64,000 bases of DNA. Source: an uncultured Saprospiraceae bacterium. GTDB taxonomy: Bacteria > Bacteroidota > Bacteroidia > Chitinophagales > Saprospiraceae. The stretch's first letter is position 1. Each line of letters starts with the position of its first letter. The position numbers and the translations under genes are program-made. The notes under the pieces are model-generated. The model had not been told where the DNA came from, searched no databases, and saw nothing but the letters and a program-made list of their open reading frames with translations. The stretch is taken from the NCBI GenBank assembly GCA_937959115.1, contig CALGAW010000011.1, positions 62,001-126,000 on the forward strand, written 5' to 3'. Below, piece by piece: positions 29,001 to 37,250 of this stretch.

Positions 29001-32000
29001 ATCGGTGCCTGATAATGTAACGATCAATTCATCGGGTTCAATTACAACAACTGAACAGGTAGATGTACAACCGTTGTCATCCATCACGGTAAGCATGTAG
29101 GTACCAGCAGTAAGGTTACTAATACCTGGTGTTGTTTCACCAGTACTCCATAAGTACTGATAGTTTGTATTCCCAGGATTTAAAGTTCCACCAGTAACAG
29201 TTGCTGTCGCTGTACCATCACTGTCTCCATTACAGGTTACAGGAGTCATATCAATCATACAAGTTAATAATGGGGGCTGGAATAAGAATAAAGAATATGT
29301 TTTACTACATCCAACGGCATCTGTAACTGTGGTATAATTAAATCCAGCTGAAAGGCCAGACGCAGTTTGGGTAGTTTCACCTGAATCCCAGTTGTAATAA
29401 TAGGGTGCCACTCCCCCACTTGGATTATAAGTTGCTAATCCGGTAGACTCTCCATGACAAGTTGGTTCTGTTACATTAAGTACTGCTGCGATCAGATCAG
29501 GATTCTGTGTTATCGTAAAAGACTTTATCAACGTACATCCATTGGCATCGGTAATCGTAACGAAATAGGTACCAACTGCCAAATTCGCTAATGTCGCTTG
29601 GCCATTTGTAGGGATGTTTGTGTCTTGTTGCCCATTACTCCAATCCAATGAATAAGGAGGTGTCCCTCCACTGGTTTGGTATGTCGCAGAGCCAGATGCT
29701 TCACCATAGCATGCCACATTGATAATACTAGAGGCGATAGAGACAATACCTGTTGAGGGTTGCATAATTGTGGTCGAACAAACTGTAGAACAATTATTCG
29801 CATCAGTAACCGTTACCGTGTAGGTGCCTGCTGATAGACCGTTAAGATTGGCCGTCATTGCTCCTGTGTTCCATAGATAGGAATATGGCATTGTCCCTCC
29901 TTGAACGGAGGAGGTAGCGGTACCGTCGCCAATTCCAGCACAATTAGCATTCGTTCCTGTAACAGTACAAGATATAGCAGCTGGTTGCGAGATCATATAG
30001 GACCGAATGATTGAACATCCATTGCAATCTGTAACTGTAACAGTATAAGTACCAGGTCCTAGGTTATTCAGATCCTGAGTAACATCCATATTACTCCAAT
30101 TATAGGCGTAATCGGCACAGATCTGTCCAGTAGCGGTAGTTCCTCCACCTGGTGTGATGTTAATACTACCATTGTTTGCACCGTTACAAGTTATATTAGT
30201 TGCAATACCAGAGAGTGTTAAGGCGGCTGGTTCTGAGATGGTATAAGATTGAACTACGGTGCACCCATTGCAGTCAGTTACAGTCACTGAATATGTACCA
30301 GGACCAAGGTTGCTTAGATCCTGAGTAACGCCCATATTACTCCAATTATAAGAATAATCCGTACAGCTTGTTCCAGCAGTGGTGCCTCCGGATGGTGTGA
30401 TATCAATACTACCATTATTTGAACCATTACAATCAATATTTGTAGAGGTTCCAGTAAGCGTTAAAGCCATTGGTTGTGTGATCAATGTATCTCCTGTAAC
30501 TGAGCAACCTCCTGCATCTGTTATTGTAACAGCATAAGAACCCGGTCCAAGATTACTAATCATTTGTGTATTTCCACCATTACTCCAAACATAAGTAAAT
30601 GGTCCACCAGTTGCGCTATTGATATTTGCAGTTGCAGTTCCATTCATGGCCGCATTACAGTCAACCATTGATGCGGAGAAAGCTCCTACAGTACAACTAC
30701 AGTCAAACACTTCAATTTCAACTGTTAATGTTTGAGCAACACAAGCAGTTTGGTCAGGATTGGCTACATCAATATTCACGGTGTACGTGCCTGCATCTGC
30801 AATTGAAATATTTGGAAATGTTAAAATTGAAGTGTCGGACATGTTACCATTTGGACCAGTCCAGCTATAGGTTGCTAATTCAATATAGTCAACATAAATT
30901 GCGGCAGAATCTCCAGCACAGAAGGAACCACCATATCCCTTTAGAATGGGCATAAATGGTTCTATTGACACTGTTGTTACTGCAGAATTATTACAATTAT
31001 CGTTTAACCGGACATCATATGTTCCTGCAGGTAAGCCAGGAAAATTTGGAGTCGATTGTAAGGGTCTTGTAACTGGCCCCTGAAACAATTCATAGGTATA
31101 AGGAGTATTCCCACCAGAACCTGCGACAGAAATTAAACCTGCACCATTTGTACACTCAATCCCCCAAGCTCCAGTTATTGCTGGAGGCACATATTCAGGA
31201 ATCGTGATGGTGTCTAATAAAAGTTCACAAGCTCCTGTTGAGTTGTATACACGAATTCTATAATCACCTGTTGACAGATTATTAAAAGAATTGGAAGAGA
31301 AGTGAATTCCCATATAGTTATAGGGATTTAAAGCAAAAAGTTGATAGTATACACTACCACCACTCCTTGTAAGTGAAATATCAAGTTGATTTCCAGTAAC
31401 ACATCCAGGAGTAATATCGATATCTAAGTCATATTCAAACGGAGGAGGGTCAATTGTATAACAGGTGTCTGCCATGTTCCCACAATCATCATAGGCTTCG
31501 AAACAATAAACTCCTCGAGGACCTGTTATTGTGCTATGTGCTGTATCTGGGACTATACCTGTATAGCCAGTAGGAGCACTTGTAAGCACGGATACATACC
31601 CTTGAGGAGCTGCACCATACTGTCTATAAGAAGCGAAAAACCTAACAACAGTTGAGTCGCAGGTAGTATATTGTGAACTTATTCGTTGAGTCCAAGATGG
31701 TACAACTGTTGTTCGACAGGTTGAGGATATAAATCCACAACAGTCCGTAACTTGAAAACAATAGGTTCCGTCTTCTAGATTTGGAAAATAGTTAGAATCT
31801 TGAGGGGGACGAATTGTATCACCTGGAGGAAATGATATCATCTCCCAAATAGGGTTTACTCCTGCAGGACATGTTGTATGGTTTGTTAAATTGTGCGTCA
31901 GAGTAATGTGAGCTCCTTCACCCCCAGTACAGTCAAATCCAAAGTTTGAAAACAATCGAGGTCCACTCCAACTTTCAGTTGTAGAACCAACATAACCACA

Positions 32001-32867
32001 TTCATCAGTAACTCTCATTCTAAAATTCCCATTTTCTAAACCAGAAATACAGAAGGTATCTCGTTCATTTGGGGCATCAAAAGTACCAGTTTGGCCAACC
32101 AAAGATGGTTCTGTAGATTCGTATATTTCCCATGAGTAGGGAAATTCCCCGAAAAAGGTAGTGGTGTTGACTGCGTAAAAAATTATACAGGTAGTATCAC
32201 AAAGTTTCCAATTAACGTATTCAGCAACAAATGGACTCGAAGAATATGTCTTTTTTCCTAAAATAACATCTCTTGTTTGAAAGTTTTGACAGCTATCATA
32301 AGCTCTAATCTGATAAGAGCCTTCGGCTAAATCGGTAAAACAACTATCTAGGCTAATTGGTCCTAGCGGTGTGGGTGGATTTGTACTTCCATCAAATAAT
32401 TGATATTGATAATATCCTGGAGGCCATGGACGTCCTTCATCAGGCGTACCACAAATCCAACCACCACCTAGCCCGTCGCAAGTAGCATCTCCCCAGGTTG
32501 GAGTTAGTTCTAATTGCATATGAGTGCCTGGTACAGTTACCGAGTGTGTGACTTTGCAACCATTTGCGTCAGCTACTTCTACAGTATAAGTGCCTGCTGC
32601 TAATGCTGCAAAGACTGAATCAGCCTGCCCTCCAATTGGAGTAACAATTGGGGCAATGATTGTATTGTTATAAATTGGGTTGCCACTAGGATCAGTAAAT
32701 GGAGTTCCTCCTGTAATATGCATGGTAATTGTTCCATTTGATTCACACCTGGATTCAGTTGATTCAAATGTAAATGCTAATGGTGGAGAGCCCGGACATT
32801 GGGCAAATAAGTTGAAACTAATACATGTAAAGAATAGAATTGCAATGAATACTCTTTGAAGGGTCAT
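23064..32867 (-). CDS. Giant cysteine-paired repeat surface protein (SprB array plus 26 EF-hand-like repeats)
   Basis: 3267 residues. A signal peptide (cleavage near LFAQ, residue 23) is followed by one SprB-like unit and by beta-rich domains to about residue 725. Residues about 726-1740 are some 13 SprB-type repeats ending in GTYTVTVTD-x-NGC variants. Residues about 1746-3104 are 26 units of about 51 residues with DICAIL…DPxxPLATLDCDNGG-xxN-xTEC-xxGGDP-xDPADDC, a cysteine-bearing relative of thrombospondin type 3/EF-hand calcium loops. The last 150 residues form a beta domain shared with the protein at 3825-4886. There is no CHU_C or type A sorting domain at the end, so how it reaches or stays on the surface is unclear. 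Calcium-stabilised, disulfide-linked stalk is an inference. The frame is intact over 9.8 kb, which argues for selection. Confidence 0.9.
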   Translation of the reverse strand: MTLQRVFIAILFFTCISFNLFAQCPGSPPLAFTFESTESRCESNGTITMHITGGTPFTDPSGNPIYNNTIIAPIVTPIGGQADSVFAALAAGTYTVEVADANGCKVTHSVTVPGTHMQLELTPTWGDATCDGLGGGWICGTPDEGRPWPPGYYQYQLFDGSTNPPTPLGPISLDSCFTDLAEGSYQIRAYDSCQNFQTRDVILGKKTYSSSPFVAEYVNWKLCDTTCIIFYAVNTTTFFGEFPYSWEIYESTEPSLVGQTGTFDAPNERDTFCISGLENGNFRMRVTDECGYVGSTTESWSGPRLFSNFGFDCTGGEGAHITLTHNLTNHTTCPAGVNPIWEMISFPPGDTIRPPQDSNYFPNLEDGTYCFQVTDCCGFISSTCRTTVVPSWTQRISSQYTTCDSTVVRFFASYRQYGAAPQGYVSVLTSAPTGYTGIVPDTAHSTITGPRGVYCFEAYDDCGNMADTCYTIDPPPFEYDLDIDITPGCVTGNQLDISLTRSGGSVYYQLFALNPYNYMGIHFSSNSFNNLSTGDYRIRVYNSTGACELLLDTITIPEYVPPAITGAWGIECTNGAGLISVAGSGGNTPYTYELFQGPVTRPLQSTPNFPGLPAGTYDVRLNDNCNNSAVTTVSIEPFMPILKGYGGSFCAGDSAAIYVDYIELATYSWTGPNGNMSDTSILTFPNISIADAGTYTVNIDVANPDQTACVAQTLTVEIEVFDCSCTVGAFSASMVDCNAAMNGTATANINSATGGPFTYVWSNGGNTQMISNLGPGSYAVTITDAGGCSVTGDTLITQPMALTLTGTSTNIDCNGSNNGSIDITPSGGTTAGTSCTDYSYNWSNMGVTQDLSNLGPGTYSVTVTDCNGCTVVQSYTISEPAALTLSGIATNITCNGANNGSINITPGGGTTATGQICADYAYNWSNMDVTQDLNNLGPGTYTVTVTDCNGCSIIRSYMISQPAAISCTVTGTNANCAGIGDGTATSSVQGGTMPYSYLWNTGAMTANLNGLSAGTYTVTVTDANNCSTVCSTTIMQPSTGIVSIASSIINVACYGEASGSATYQTSGGTPPYSLDWSNGQQDTNIPTNGQATLANLAVGTYFVTITDANGCTLIKSFTITQNPDLIAAVLNVTEPTCHGESTGLATYNPSGGVAPYYYNWDSGETTQTASGLSAGFNYTTVTDAVGCSKTYSLFLFQPPLLTCMIDMTPVTCNGDSDGTATATVTGGTLNPGNTNYQYLWSTGETTPGISNLTAGTYMLTVMDDNGCTSTCSVVVIEPDELIVTLSGTDLLCNADNSGTIDMTVTGGNNCGISNPGSFFGNQDTYLWSNGATTEDLSGLAAGTYTVTVTDCKGCVATGSYTLLEPPLLTAAALGTNLLCNGDNTGSIELTVTGGTPAYSYNWSNGMTSEDPMGLAAGTYMVTVTDDNGCTATTSVTLTEPPVLMATASGTDLLCFEDSSGSINLTVTGGTTAYSYVWSNGMTTEDPMSLTAGTYMVTVTDMNGCLAMTSVTLTEPPLLTVTASSTEVTCYGGSDGTANATVTGGTPAYTYDWSNGASTKSITGLSAGTYTLTVTDANECTATTSVIVIEPPVYSCDMTVVADVTCYGYMDGIAMAGATGGTPGYTYQWGPGAHNQSTQTATGLAAGTFSVTVTDSRGCPLVCSVTVNQPPKLEATVAITDVSCFSDSDGSATVTATGGVPGYLYQWDSGETSATATGLSPGTYSVSVTDLNGCCYITSAVVGATVCDPCQQAEDGVLDICAEIDADPNHPLATLDCDNGGIINSIECAEGTNPLDPNDDCAAVTSGNIDICTILTADPSNPLGAEDCDNGGVTNADECNAQTNPTDPADDCDAAINEGIDICAIVLNDPMGTMANEDCDDGGISNINECNNGGDPTDPADDCEVAADMNMDICALLDPDGDGTFDPSIPWATLDCDNGGVTNIDECIAGTDPSDPSDDPTCACHDAEVGTIDICAILAADPSNPLSTMDCDEGGIDNLTECNAGGDPLDPADDCMIADQANVDICAMITADPSHPLANVDCDNGGVLNIDECANGDDPFEPSDDCQSALDLGLNICALINFDPTHPLASLDCDGGGVMNITECNTGEDPSDPADDCESAAAADLDICAMILSGQTGWATLDCDHGGVNNGVECANGGNPSDPQDDLACPSDPCEEAAANNVDVCAILTADPTNPIGTLDCDHGGIDNQTECDNGGDPTDPADDCTIAVMPGVDICAILTNDPSNPLGTLDCDNGGVDNQTECANSGNPTIPDDDCQIAVDAGLNLCALINYDPNHPLAQLDCDGGGVRNIIECNTGEDPTDSGDDCEAAVEADMDICLIISVGGHPWATMDCDRGGVDNATECASGGNPNDPIDDQTCNLDACLEAASNNTDICAVILANPNSPLATLDCDDGGIDNQTECNNGGDPNDPDDDCTIAGAPGVDICAILSADPTNPLGDLDCDDGGISNQDECDNGGDPFDPSDDCQVAVDGNINICLIIFGDPNHPLASQDCDNGGIDNYTECASGEDPTDPADDCNTVIDEDIEICSIILGANGNHPLATLDCDNGGVDNTHECQHMTDTNDPSDDCIAAIRCNLDICDLIGGDPNHPLADKDCDDGGMDNWSECQSGGDPNNPADDCIAAVADTANICLIIYNNPDHPMASTDCDNGGVPNWYECQNGEDPLDPTDDCNTAIDVGADVCTIIITHPTSPIATLDCDGGGIDNGTECANGGDPADPADDCLVAIATGEDICTIIGTNPNHPMASIDCDNGGIDNGTECANGGNPADPADDCTVAKAAGVNVCALIAYDATHPLATLDCDNGGVDNYTECVDAANDPCDPADDCESAVDAGMDICAILSANPGHPWASMDCDNGGIDNETECASGGDPSDPIDDGACPPDLCEEAYNGNIDICAELSANPNDPMGTMDCDNGGIDNQTECNNGGNPIDPDDDCLMAINAGLNLCAMINGDPTHPMASLDCDGGGIMNITECLNGEDPTEPSDDCMAAIDAEVNICQIINYEPTHPMATQDCDNGGIDNWTECQNGGDPSDPIDDCDVVLTEQVDLCVFLSNDPNNPIGNADCDEDGVTNGTECADGTDPLDPCDFNPISITLPVTADQTPCGLCPDLTPITTILPGNIAGISSVCVSVEVSELNGFTTDSSAIRVTMPSDPRFTFTWDPTLTTCGLLTFNNPDWSYAGNNGIVHTFEYIAPSQVIVGSGSSAFGYAATYDPQSTDGQTTITATIRPFSGGECNILNNTDSERLVYFE
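23555..27635 (-). repeat. 26-unit tandem EF-hand-like repeat array
   Basis: 26 units of about 153 bases in the giant protein. Each encodes a 12-residue loop D-C-D-x-G-G-x-x-N-x-x-E followed by C, and ends DP-x-DP-x-DDC. In 25 units loop position 5 is Gly instead of the usual Asp; only the last unit has Asp (DCDEDGVTNGTE). Four units (4, 8, 12 and 22) have a longer, extra-cysteine end, giving partial four-unit superrepeats of about 204 residues. Confidence 0.9.
27650..30690 (-). repeat. SprB-type tandem repeat array, about 13 units
   Basis: Part of the 3267-residue protein. Units of roughly 70-90 residues end in TYTVTVTDCNGC-like strands; several contain an extra Cys pair (TDCNGC, TDCKGC) not seen in the adhesin at 8010-14276. 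Confidence 0.82.
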
Positions 32868-33206
32868 ATTTGGTCAATTTTAATGTGGGAAAAAAAATAT
32901 GCAGTATTGCATACCACGGGTGCCCGAAAATCGGCGTTTCGAAATTTAAGGACATCCAATATTAAAATTGATTACGCTTGGGTTTATTTGGTAATCAACA
33001 GATGGAGAATCAATGATTCTTCAATATGTTCAAATGTAAATAATATTGATTAATTATTTTTATATTTTCCAATATATTTTAACGTTAGTGCTTCATTCCT
33101 ATTGATTTTCATAAACAAAAACACAATATCTTTGAACCAGATGAACGACTCAGATATCATCCGTAGCAAATGAATAACATCCGCTTACTGCCATTCAACG
33201 TTTTCA
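32868..33206. other. AT-rich intergenic region upstream of the giant repeat protein gene
   Basis: 339 bases with no supported gene. It must hold the minus-strand promoter of the gene starting at 32867. CAAATGTA at 33031-33038 is a perfect minus-strand -7 match (TACATTTG), but no -33 box fits and the distance to the start is over 160 bases, so I do not call it. Nothing else stands out. Confidence 0.5.
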
Positions 33207-33863
33207 CTATTTGGATCTTCGATGTTCTTTGATATATTTAGTGGGATCTAGGTAACCTGTGGTGTCAGAATCGTATCCTCCCCCAACATCCAAACTGGTG
33301 TCTGAGCGAATCTCGAAGTGTAAATGGGCATAATAAGCACCGTTTGCATTGCCAATCGTAGCTATCAGATCACCTCGTTTCACCCATTGGTCAGCTTTGA
33401 CTTTCATTTCGTCACAATGGGCATAAAGAGATTCACAGGTGCGTCCATCCTTCCAATAATGATTAACTCTAACGACTTTACCCCAACCTCCAGTAAGGTC
33501 TTTTGCATATTTAACATATCCATTTGCAATAGAATAGATAGGGTCACCCAAATCAGAATTGCCACCACCAGTACCATTCCAGTCGTCGCCTAAATGATCG
33601 TTTTTACCAAAAACCTGTGCATTGTAATACCTATTTGCATCAGGTTTACCGACTGGGTAATCGAATCCATCCACATAGTAATCAGCTTTAACAACATTGG
33701 AAATAGGCTTTACCACATCTACGAGCATTGAATTTTCATTCTCATCCGTTACTAGAGACGGGTTCTTTTGTTCTGATCCACAACCTGATATTAGCCATAC
33801 TGTTAGCCATAGCAATAACAGTTGGCGACTAGTAGTATCGTAAGCGTCTGACTTGTGCAGCAT
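33207..33863 (-). CDS. M23 family metallopeptidase lipoprotein
   Basis: 218 residues. The N-terminus has a lipoprotein signal with LISGC (Cys28). The LytM/M23 zinc site is complete: HxxxD at H90-D94 (GKNDHLGDDWNG), H149 in LYAHCDE and H182 in HLHFE (180-184). M23 enzymes cut peptide cross-links in peptidoglycan. Lipid anchoring places it in the periplasm, probably at the outer membrane. The ATG at 33863 lies inside the end of the GAPDH gene (35-base overlap); no other in-frame Met precedes the signal peptide, so the overlap is probably real and implies coupling to GAPDH. Confidence 0.92.
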   Translation of the reverse strand: MLHKSDAYDTTSRQLLLLWLTVWLISGCGSEQKNPSLVTDENENSMLVDVVKPISNVVKADYYVDGFDYPVGKPDANRYYNAQVFGKNDHLGDDWNGTGGGNSDLGDPIYSIANGYVKYAKDLTGGWGKVVRVNHYWKDGRTCESLYAHCDEMKVKADQWVKRGDLIATIGNANGAYYAHLHFEIRSDTSLDVGGGYDSDTTGYLDPTKYIKEHRRSK

Positions 33864-35304
33864 ATTTTGCGAGTCTAACTACCTGGCAGGTATATCCATA
33901 TTCGTTATCATACCAGACATAAATGGTTACATTCTTTCCGTCCTCTGAAATCTGCGAGGAAGGCATGTCATAAATAGAAGCGTGCCCAGGACCGACGACG
34001 TCACTTGAAACAAAATCCATAGAAGTTGAATACTTGATTTGCTCAACCAAATCGCCATGCAAGGAGGCTTGCTTAATCATTTCATGTAGCTCATCCAAGC
34101 TCGTTTTTTTCTTTAGTCCTAGATTCAATATGGCAAGTGAACCATTAGGAATTGGAACACGGATAGCACTACCGGTTAATTTCCCTTCCAAAGCAGGAAT
34201 AACTTTTCCGATTGCAGCCGCCGCCCCAGTAGAGGTTATGACCATATTGACAGCAGCAGCGCGGCCTCTCCTTGGTTTCTTATGAAAATTGTCAAGTAGA
34301 TTCTGAGCACTAGTATAAGCGTGAATACTTTCGACATGACCGCGAACAATACCTAGGTTATCTTCAATAACTTTGAGTACTGGAGCAATTGCATTTGTGG
34401 TGCATGAAGCCGCACAAAAGACTGGATCTTTCTTGAAGTCAAGCGTTTTATGGTTGACACCATGTACTATGTTTGGGATGCCTTTCCCAGGAGCAGTAAA
34501 CAGGACTTGCTTTACACCAGGTCGTAAGTGTTGGCTTAGGCTTTTCTTGTCCCGCCAAACGCCTGTATTATCAATAAGTAGTGCATCTTTAATACCATAT
34601 TCTGTGTAATCGATATCTGTTGGATGATTTGCGAATATCATTTTCACCCGATTACCATTGATGATTAGTTCTTCGTTCTTCGAGTCTACGCTAACAGTGC
34701 CTCTAAACTTATTGTGCACGGAGTCTTTCCTTAGGAGGGAGGCTCTTTTCTTCATTTCAGTTTTTCGGTTCTCCTTCATTTTTGCTCGAATGACCACAGC
34801 TTTGAGTCGGAGTTGCTCTCCTCTACCAGTGGTTTCAATGATTCTACGAGCGGCTAGACGACCGATTCGTCCGAAACCATAAAGGATGACATCTCTTGGG
34901 TTAATGACTTTTTTGTCTTGACCGACGAAGTCACCAATTTTGGTAGTTAGGAATGCGTCCAGACTTTCAAACTTATTTTTAGAGATGAGCCATTCGGTTC
35001 CGAGTTTACCGATGTCTATTCTGGCTGGGGCTAGGTTCATTCTTGCGATCGCATTGGCTAGATCCAGACTAGTGAATACTGATATTGGCTGATGGACGTA
35101 GTTTTTAGCAAAAAGGTGATCGTTTAACACCTCACTTGGTCTTGAATCATAAATACTTCTTCTAAAGAGAATAAGTTCTACATTTCTATCGAATCGCAAT
35201 TCACCTACAATTTTTAGAAGTTCGAGGGCACCTTTTTCCATTTTGTGCCATTTTTCGAGATCTGATTGTCTAATTTGCTCAATTGTCAACTCATTAGTAT
35301 TCAT
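33829..35304 (-). CDS. gap: Glyceraldehyde-3-phosphate dehydrogenase, long form
   Basis: 491 residues, about 135-150 more than classical GAPDH. The core starts with the NAD(P)-binding GFGRIGR (143-149) and has the catalytic Cys301 in ASCTTN, His328 in HAYTSAQN, RRGRAAAVNMVITSTGAAAA and the C-terminal YDNEYGY. The N-terminal 135 residues are helical and have no recognised catalytic motif; long GAPDHs of this kind are known in Bacteroidota. The enzyme interconverts glyceraldehyde 3-phosphate and 1,3-bisphosphoglycerate; whether it prefers NADP and the gluconeogenic direction is not visible. It is followed by, and overlaps, the M23 peptidase gene. Confidence 0.93.
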   Translation of the reverse strand: MNTNELTIEQIRQSDLEKWHKMEKGALELLKIVGELRFDRNVELILFRRSIYDSRPSEVLNDHLFAKNYVHQPISVFTSLDLANAIARMNLAPARIDIGKLGTEWLISKNKFESLDAFLTTKIGDFVGQDKKVINPRDVILYGFGRIGRLAARRIIETTGRGEQLRLKAVVIRAKMKENRKTEMKKRASLLRKDSVHNKFRGTVSVDSKNEELIINGNRVKMIFANHPTDIDYTEYGIKDALLIDNTGVWRDKKSLSQHLRPGVKQVLFTAPGKGIPNIVHGVNHKTLDFKKDPVFCAASCTTNAIAPVLKVIEDNLGIVRGHVESIHAYTSAQNLLDNFHKKPRRGRAAAVNMVITSTGAAAAIGKVIPALEGKLTGSAIRVPIPNGSLAILNLGLKKKTSLDELHEMIKQASLHGDLVEQIKYSTSMDFVSSDVVGPGHASIYDMPSSQISEDGKNVTIYVWYDNEYGYTCQVVRLAKYAAQVRRLRYY

Positions 35305-35411
35305 ATTTCAACAAGGATAATTTGGGTGATCGTTTAATTTAACTTAAGTAAGCATCTTGTCTTTTGGTTAAATGCCTTTCTGATAAAGGTGTAAAGATAA
35401 TAAATAAACGA

Positions 35412-35444
35412 AAAAAGCGCAGCCTGAAACAGACTGCGCTTTTT
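35412..35444 (-). terminator. Rho-independent terminator of rpoD
   Basis: A perfect 11-bp stem, AAAAAGCGCAG (35412-35422) with CTGCGCTTTTT (35434-35444), has an 11-base loop and lies 23 bases past the rpoD stop. T-runs flank it on both strands. Confidence 0.88.
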
Positions 35445-35466
35445 ATTAGTTTAAGAATGGTAAGGA

Positions 35467-36336
35467 TTATGCCCCCAGGTACGTTTTTAAGTGTTTACTT
35501 CTAGACGTAGTTCTGAGTTTGTTAATCGCTTTGTCTTTAATTTGCCTAACTCTTTCTCGCGTCAAGCCAAACTTTTCACCGATGTCTTCAAGAGACATTG
35601 GATGTTCGACGCCAATTCCGAAATAATACTTTATTACTTCGTGTTGGCGTTCTGTTAATGTACTTAAAGAGCGCTCAATCTCCGTTCTTAGGGATTCTCT
35701 GTAGTCGAGTTTTACATCAGTTGATGGAGTGTTATTGTTCTCCAGAACGTCAAGTAACGAATTGTCTTCCCCTTCGACGAAAGGCGCATCCATAGATACA
35801 TGGCGCGCAGCAACACCAAGAGTTGTTTCCACTTCTTCTGTAGCAATTTCAAGCATTTCTGCTAACTCATCAGACGAAGGCTCACGTTCGAATTCCTGTT
35901 CCAGTTGGGAAAAGGCCTTATTGATTTTATTTAAAGAGCCCACTTTGTTGAGTGGTAGACGAACAATTCTAGATTGTTCTGCTAATGCTTGAAGGATGGA
36001 TTGACGAATCCACCAAACTGCATAAGAAATGAATTTAAACCCACGAGTTTCATCAAATCTTTGTGCGGCTTTGATCAACCCTAAGTTTCCTTCGTTGATC
36101 AAATCACTAAGTGATAAACCTTGATTTTGGTATTGTTTTGCTACTGAGACAACAAATCGTAAATTTGCTTTTGTCAATTTCTCCAACGCCAGCTGGTCGC
36201 CTTGCTTAATTTTCTTTGCAAGATCCACTTCTTCTTCTGGGGTGAGCAAATCAACTTTTCCAATTTCCTGTAAATACTTTTCAAGAGATTGGCTCTCACG
36301 ATTTGTTATTGACTTCGTAATTTTTAACTGCCTCAT
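35467..36336 (-). CDS. rpoD: Primary sigma-70 factor, short Bacteroidota type
   Basis: 289 residues. It has region 1.2 ([20 protein letters not shown]), region 2 with the -10-recognising [19 protein letters not shown], region 3 and region 4.2 ([19 protein letters not shown]), but no region 1.1 or non-conserved insert. This is the size and form of the Bacteroidota housekeeping sigma factor, which recognises the TTTG / TAnnTTTG promoters seen in this window. It is monocistronic with a strong terminator. Upstream is a 429-base region shared with the divergent START-like gene. Confidence 0.95.
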   Translation of the reverse strand: MRQLKITKSITNRESQSLEKYLQEIGKVDLLTPEEEVDLAKKIKQGDQLALEKLTKANLRFVVSVAKQYQNQGLSLSDLINEGNLGLIKAAQRFDETRGFKFISYAVWWIRQSILQALAEQSRIVRLPLNKVGSLNKINKAFSQLEQEFEREPSSDELAEMLEIATEEVETTLGVAARHVSMDAPFVEGEDNSLLDVLENNNTPSTDVKLDYRESLRTEIERSLSTLTERQHEVIKYYFGIGVEHPMSLEDIGEKFGLTRERVRQIKDKAINKLRTTSRSKHLKTYLGA

Positions 36337-36393
36337 ACTATCGTAGCGGGTTTAATGAAAAAAAATGGTGTCATAATTATAGTGTGTAAGTAA

Positions 36394-36401
36394 CAAAAGT
36401 A
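36394..36401 (-). promoter_or_regulatory. Possible -7 box of rpoD
   Basis: On the minus strand this reads TACTTTTG, matching TAnnTTTG, about 58 bases before the rpoD ATG. A GTTG (3 of 4 matches to TTTG) sits 20 bases further upstream. Confidence 0.45.
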
Positions 36402-36489
36402 GGGGAAAAAAGCCTCCAAAGCAACATTTTGAATGATTAGTTCCATTCCCACAGCTTAAATTTATTTCTAGTTATATCTTTTCTAATTT

Positions 36490-36515
36490 TTCGTCTAAAC
36501 AATTTGTTAGACGAA
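36490..36515. repeat. Inverted repeat in the rpoD upstream region
   Basis: TTCGTCTAA (36490-36498) is perfectly inverted as TTAGACGAA (36507-36515) around an 8-base AT centre. It has no T-tail, so it looks more like an operator than a terminator. Confidence 0.4.
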
Positions 36516-36765
36516 TCATTGCAAAAATGACTCTACCATATTTGATTTAATCAGAACAATTACGTTTATATTTACTTTATAACAAATTAGCATATAGAAT
36601 GTTGTGAGAGCGATTAAATTATTTATTATTTTATTATAAATGAATAATTTTTCTTATTCCTTAATTATTATTATGATTTTACTACCCTTCTAATTTGGAT
36701 AAATCGTTTTTTTACTTTTTATTGCAGTTCATGTATTTAAAAATTGATAATAAATAAAGAACAAT

Positions 36766-37146
36766 ATGAATAGAGTTTCTTTTGAAATGGAATTCTTGTT
36801 CAGAGCATCTCCTACCATTTTATATAAATTTTTATCAACACCAAATTGTCTAATAAGATGGTTTTGTGATTCTGTTGATATTACTGATGACGTATTCACA
36901 TACACCTGGGATGGTGCAGAAGAAGTAGCACAGTTAATCGATGATATTGAAAATGAACGACTAAAATTTAAATGGGAAGATGCCGAGAGTGATGAGGAGT
37001 TTCTAGAATTCAGATTTAAAAAATCTCCAGTTACAGGTGAAACCATCTGCGAAATTTCAGATTGGTGCGATAGTGATGAAGTTGATGAACAAAAACAACT
37101 GTGGACAACACAAATGGCTCAATTAAGAAGAGAAACAGGTGGATAA
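36766..37146 (+). CDS. START-like domain protein
   Basis: 126 acidic residues starting MNRVSFEMEFLFRASP. The pattern LFRASPTILYKFLSTPNCLIRWFCDSV followed by alternating strands and a final helix (DEQKQLWTTQMAQLRRETGG) is that of the small START-like/AHSA1-related proteins conserved across Bacteroidota. These have a helix-grip fold with a hydrophobic cavity; their ligand is unknown. It is a stand-alone cytoplasmic protein, divergent from rpoD and 104 bases before the SPFH gene. Confidence 0.82.
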   Translation: MNRVSFEMEFLFRASPTILYKFLSTPNCLIRWFCDSVDITDDVFTYTWDGAEEVAQLIDDIENERLKFKWEDAESDEEFLEFRFKKSPVTGETICEISDWCDSDEVDEQKQLWTTQMAQLRRETGG

Positions 37147-37250
37147 CACTTGATCTCTTTATCAAATAAACAGCATACATTTTTTGAAACACTACTTTTC
37201 TTTTCACATGAGAAGAATATTCTTATTTTTCTATAAGTAAAATTCAATTT

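Larger units (their letters stand above)
36337..36765. other. Divergent regulatory region between rpoD and the START-like gene
   Basis: 429 AT-rich bases without a gene. It contains a possible rpoD -7 box at 36394-36401 and a 9-bp inverted repeat at 36490-36515. No other structure was seen. Confidence 0.5.

Noticed and set aside
37213-37224. AAGAATATTCTT palindrome before the SPFH gene
   Set aside because: A 12-base AT-rich palindrome is expected by chance in this composition and has no repeat elsewhere that I saw.
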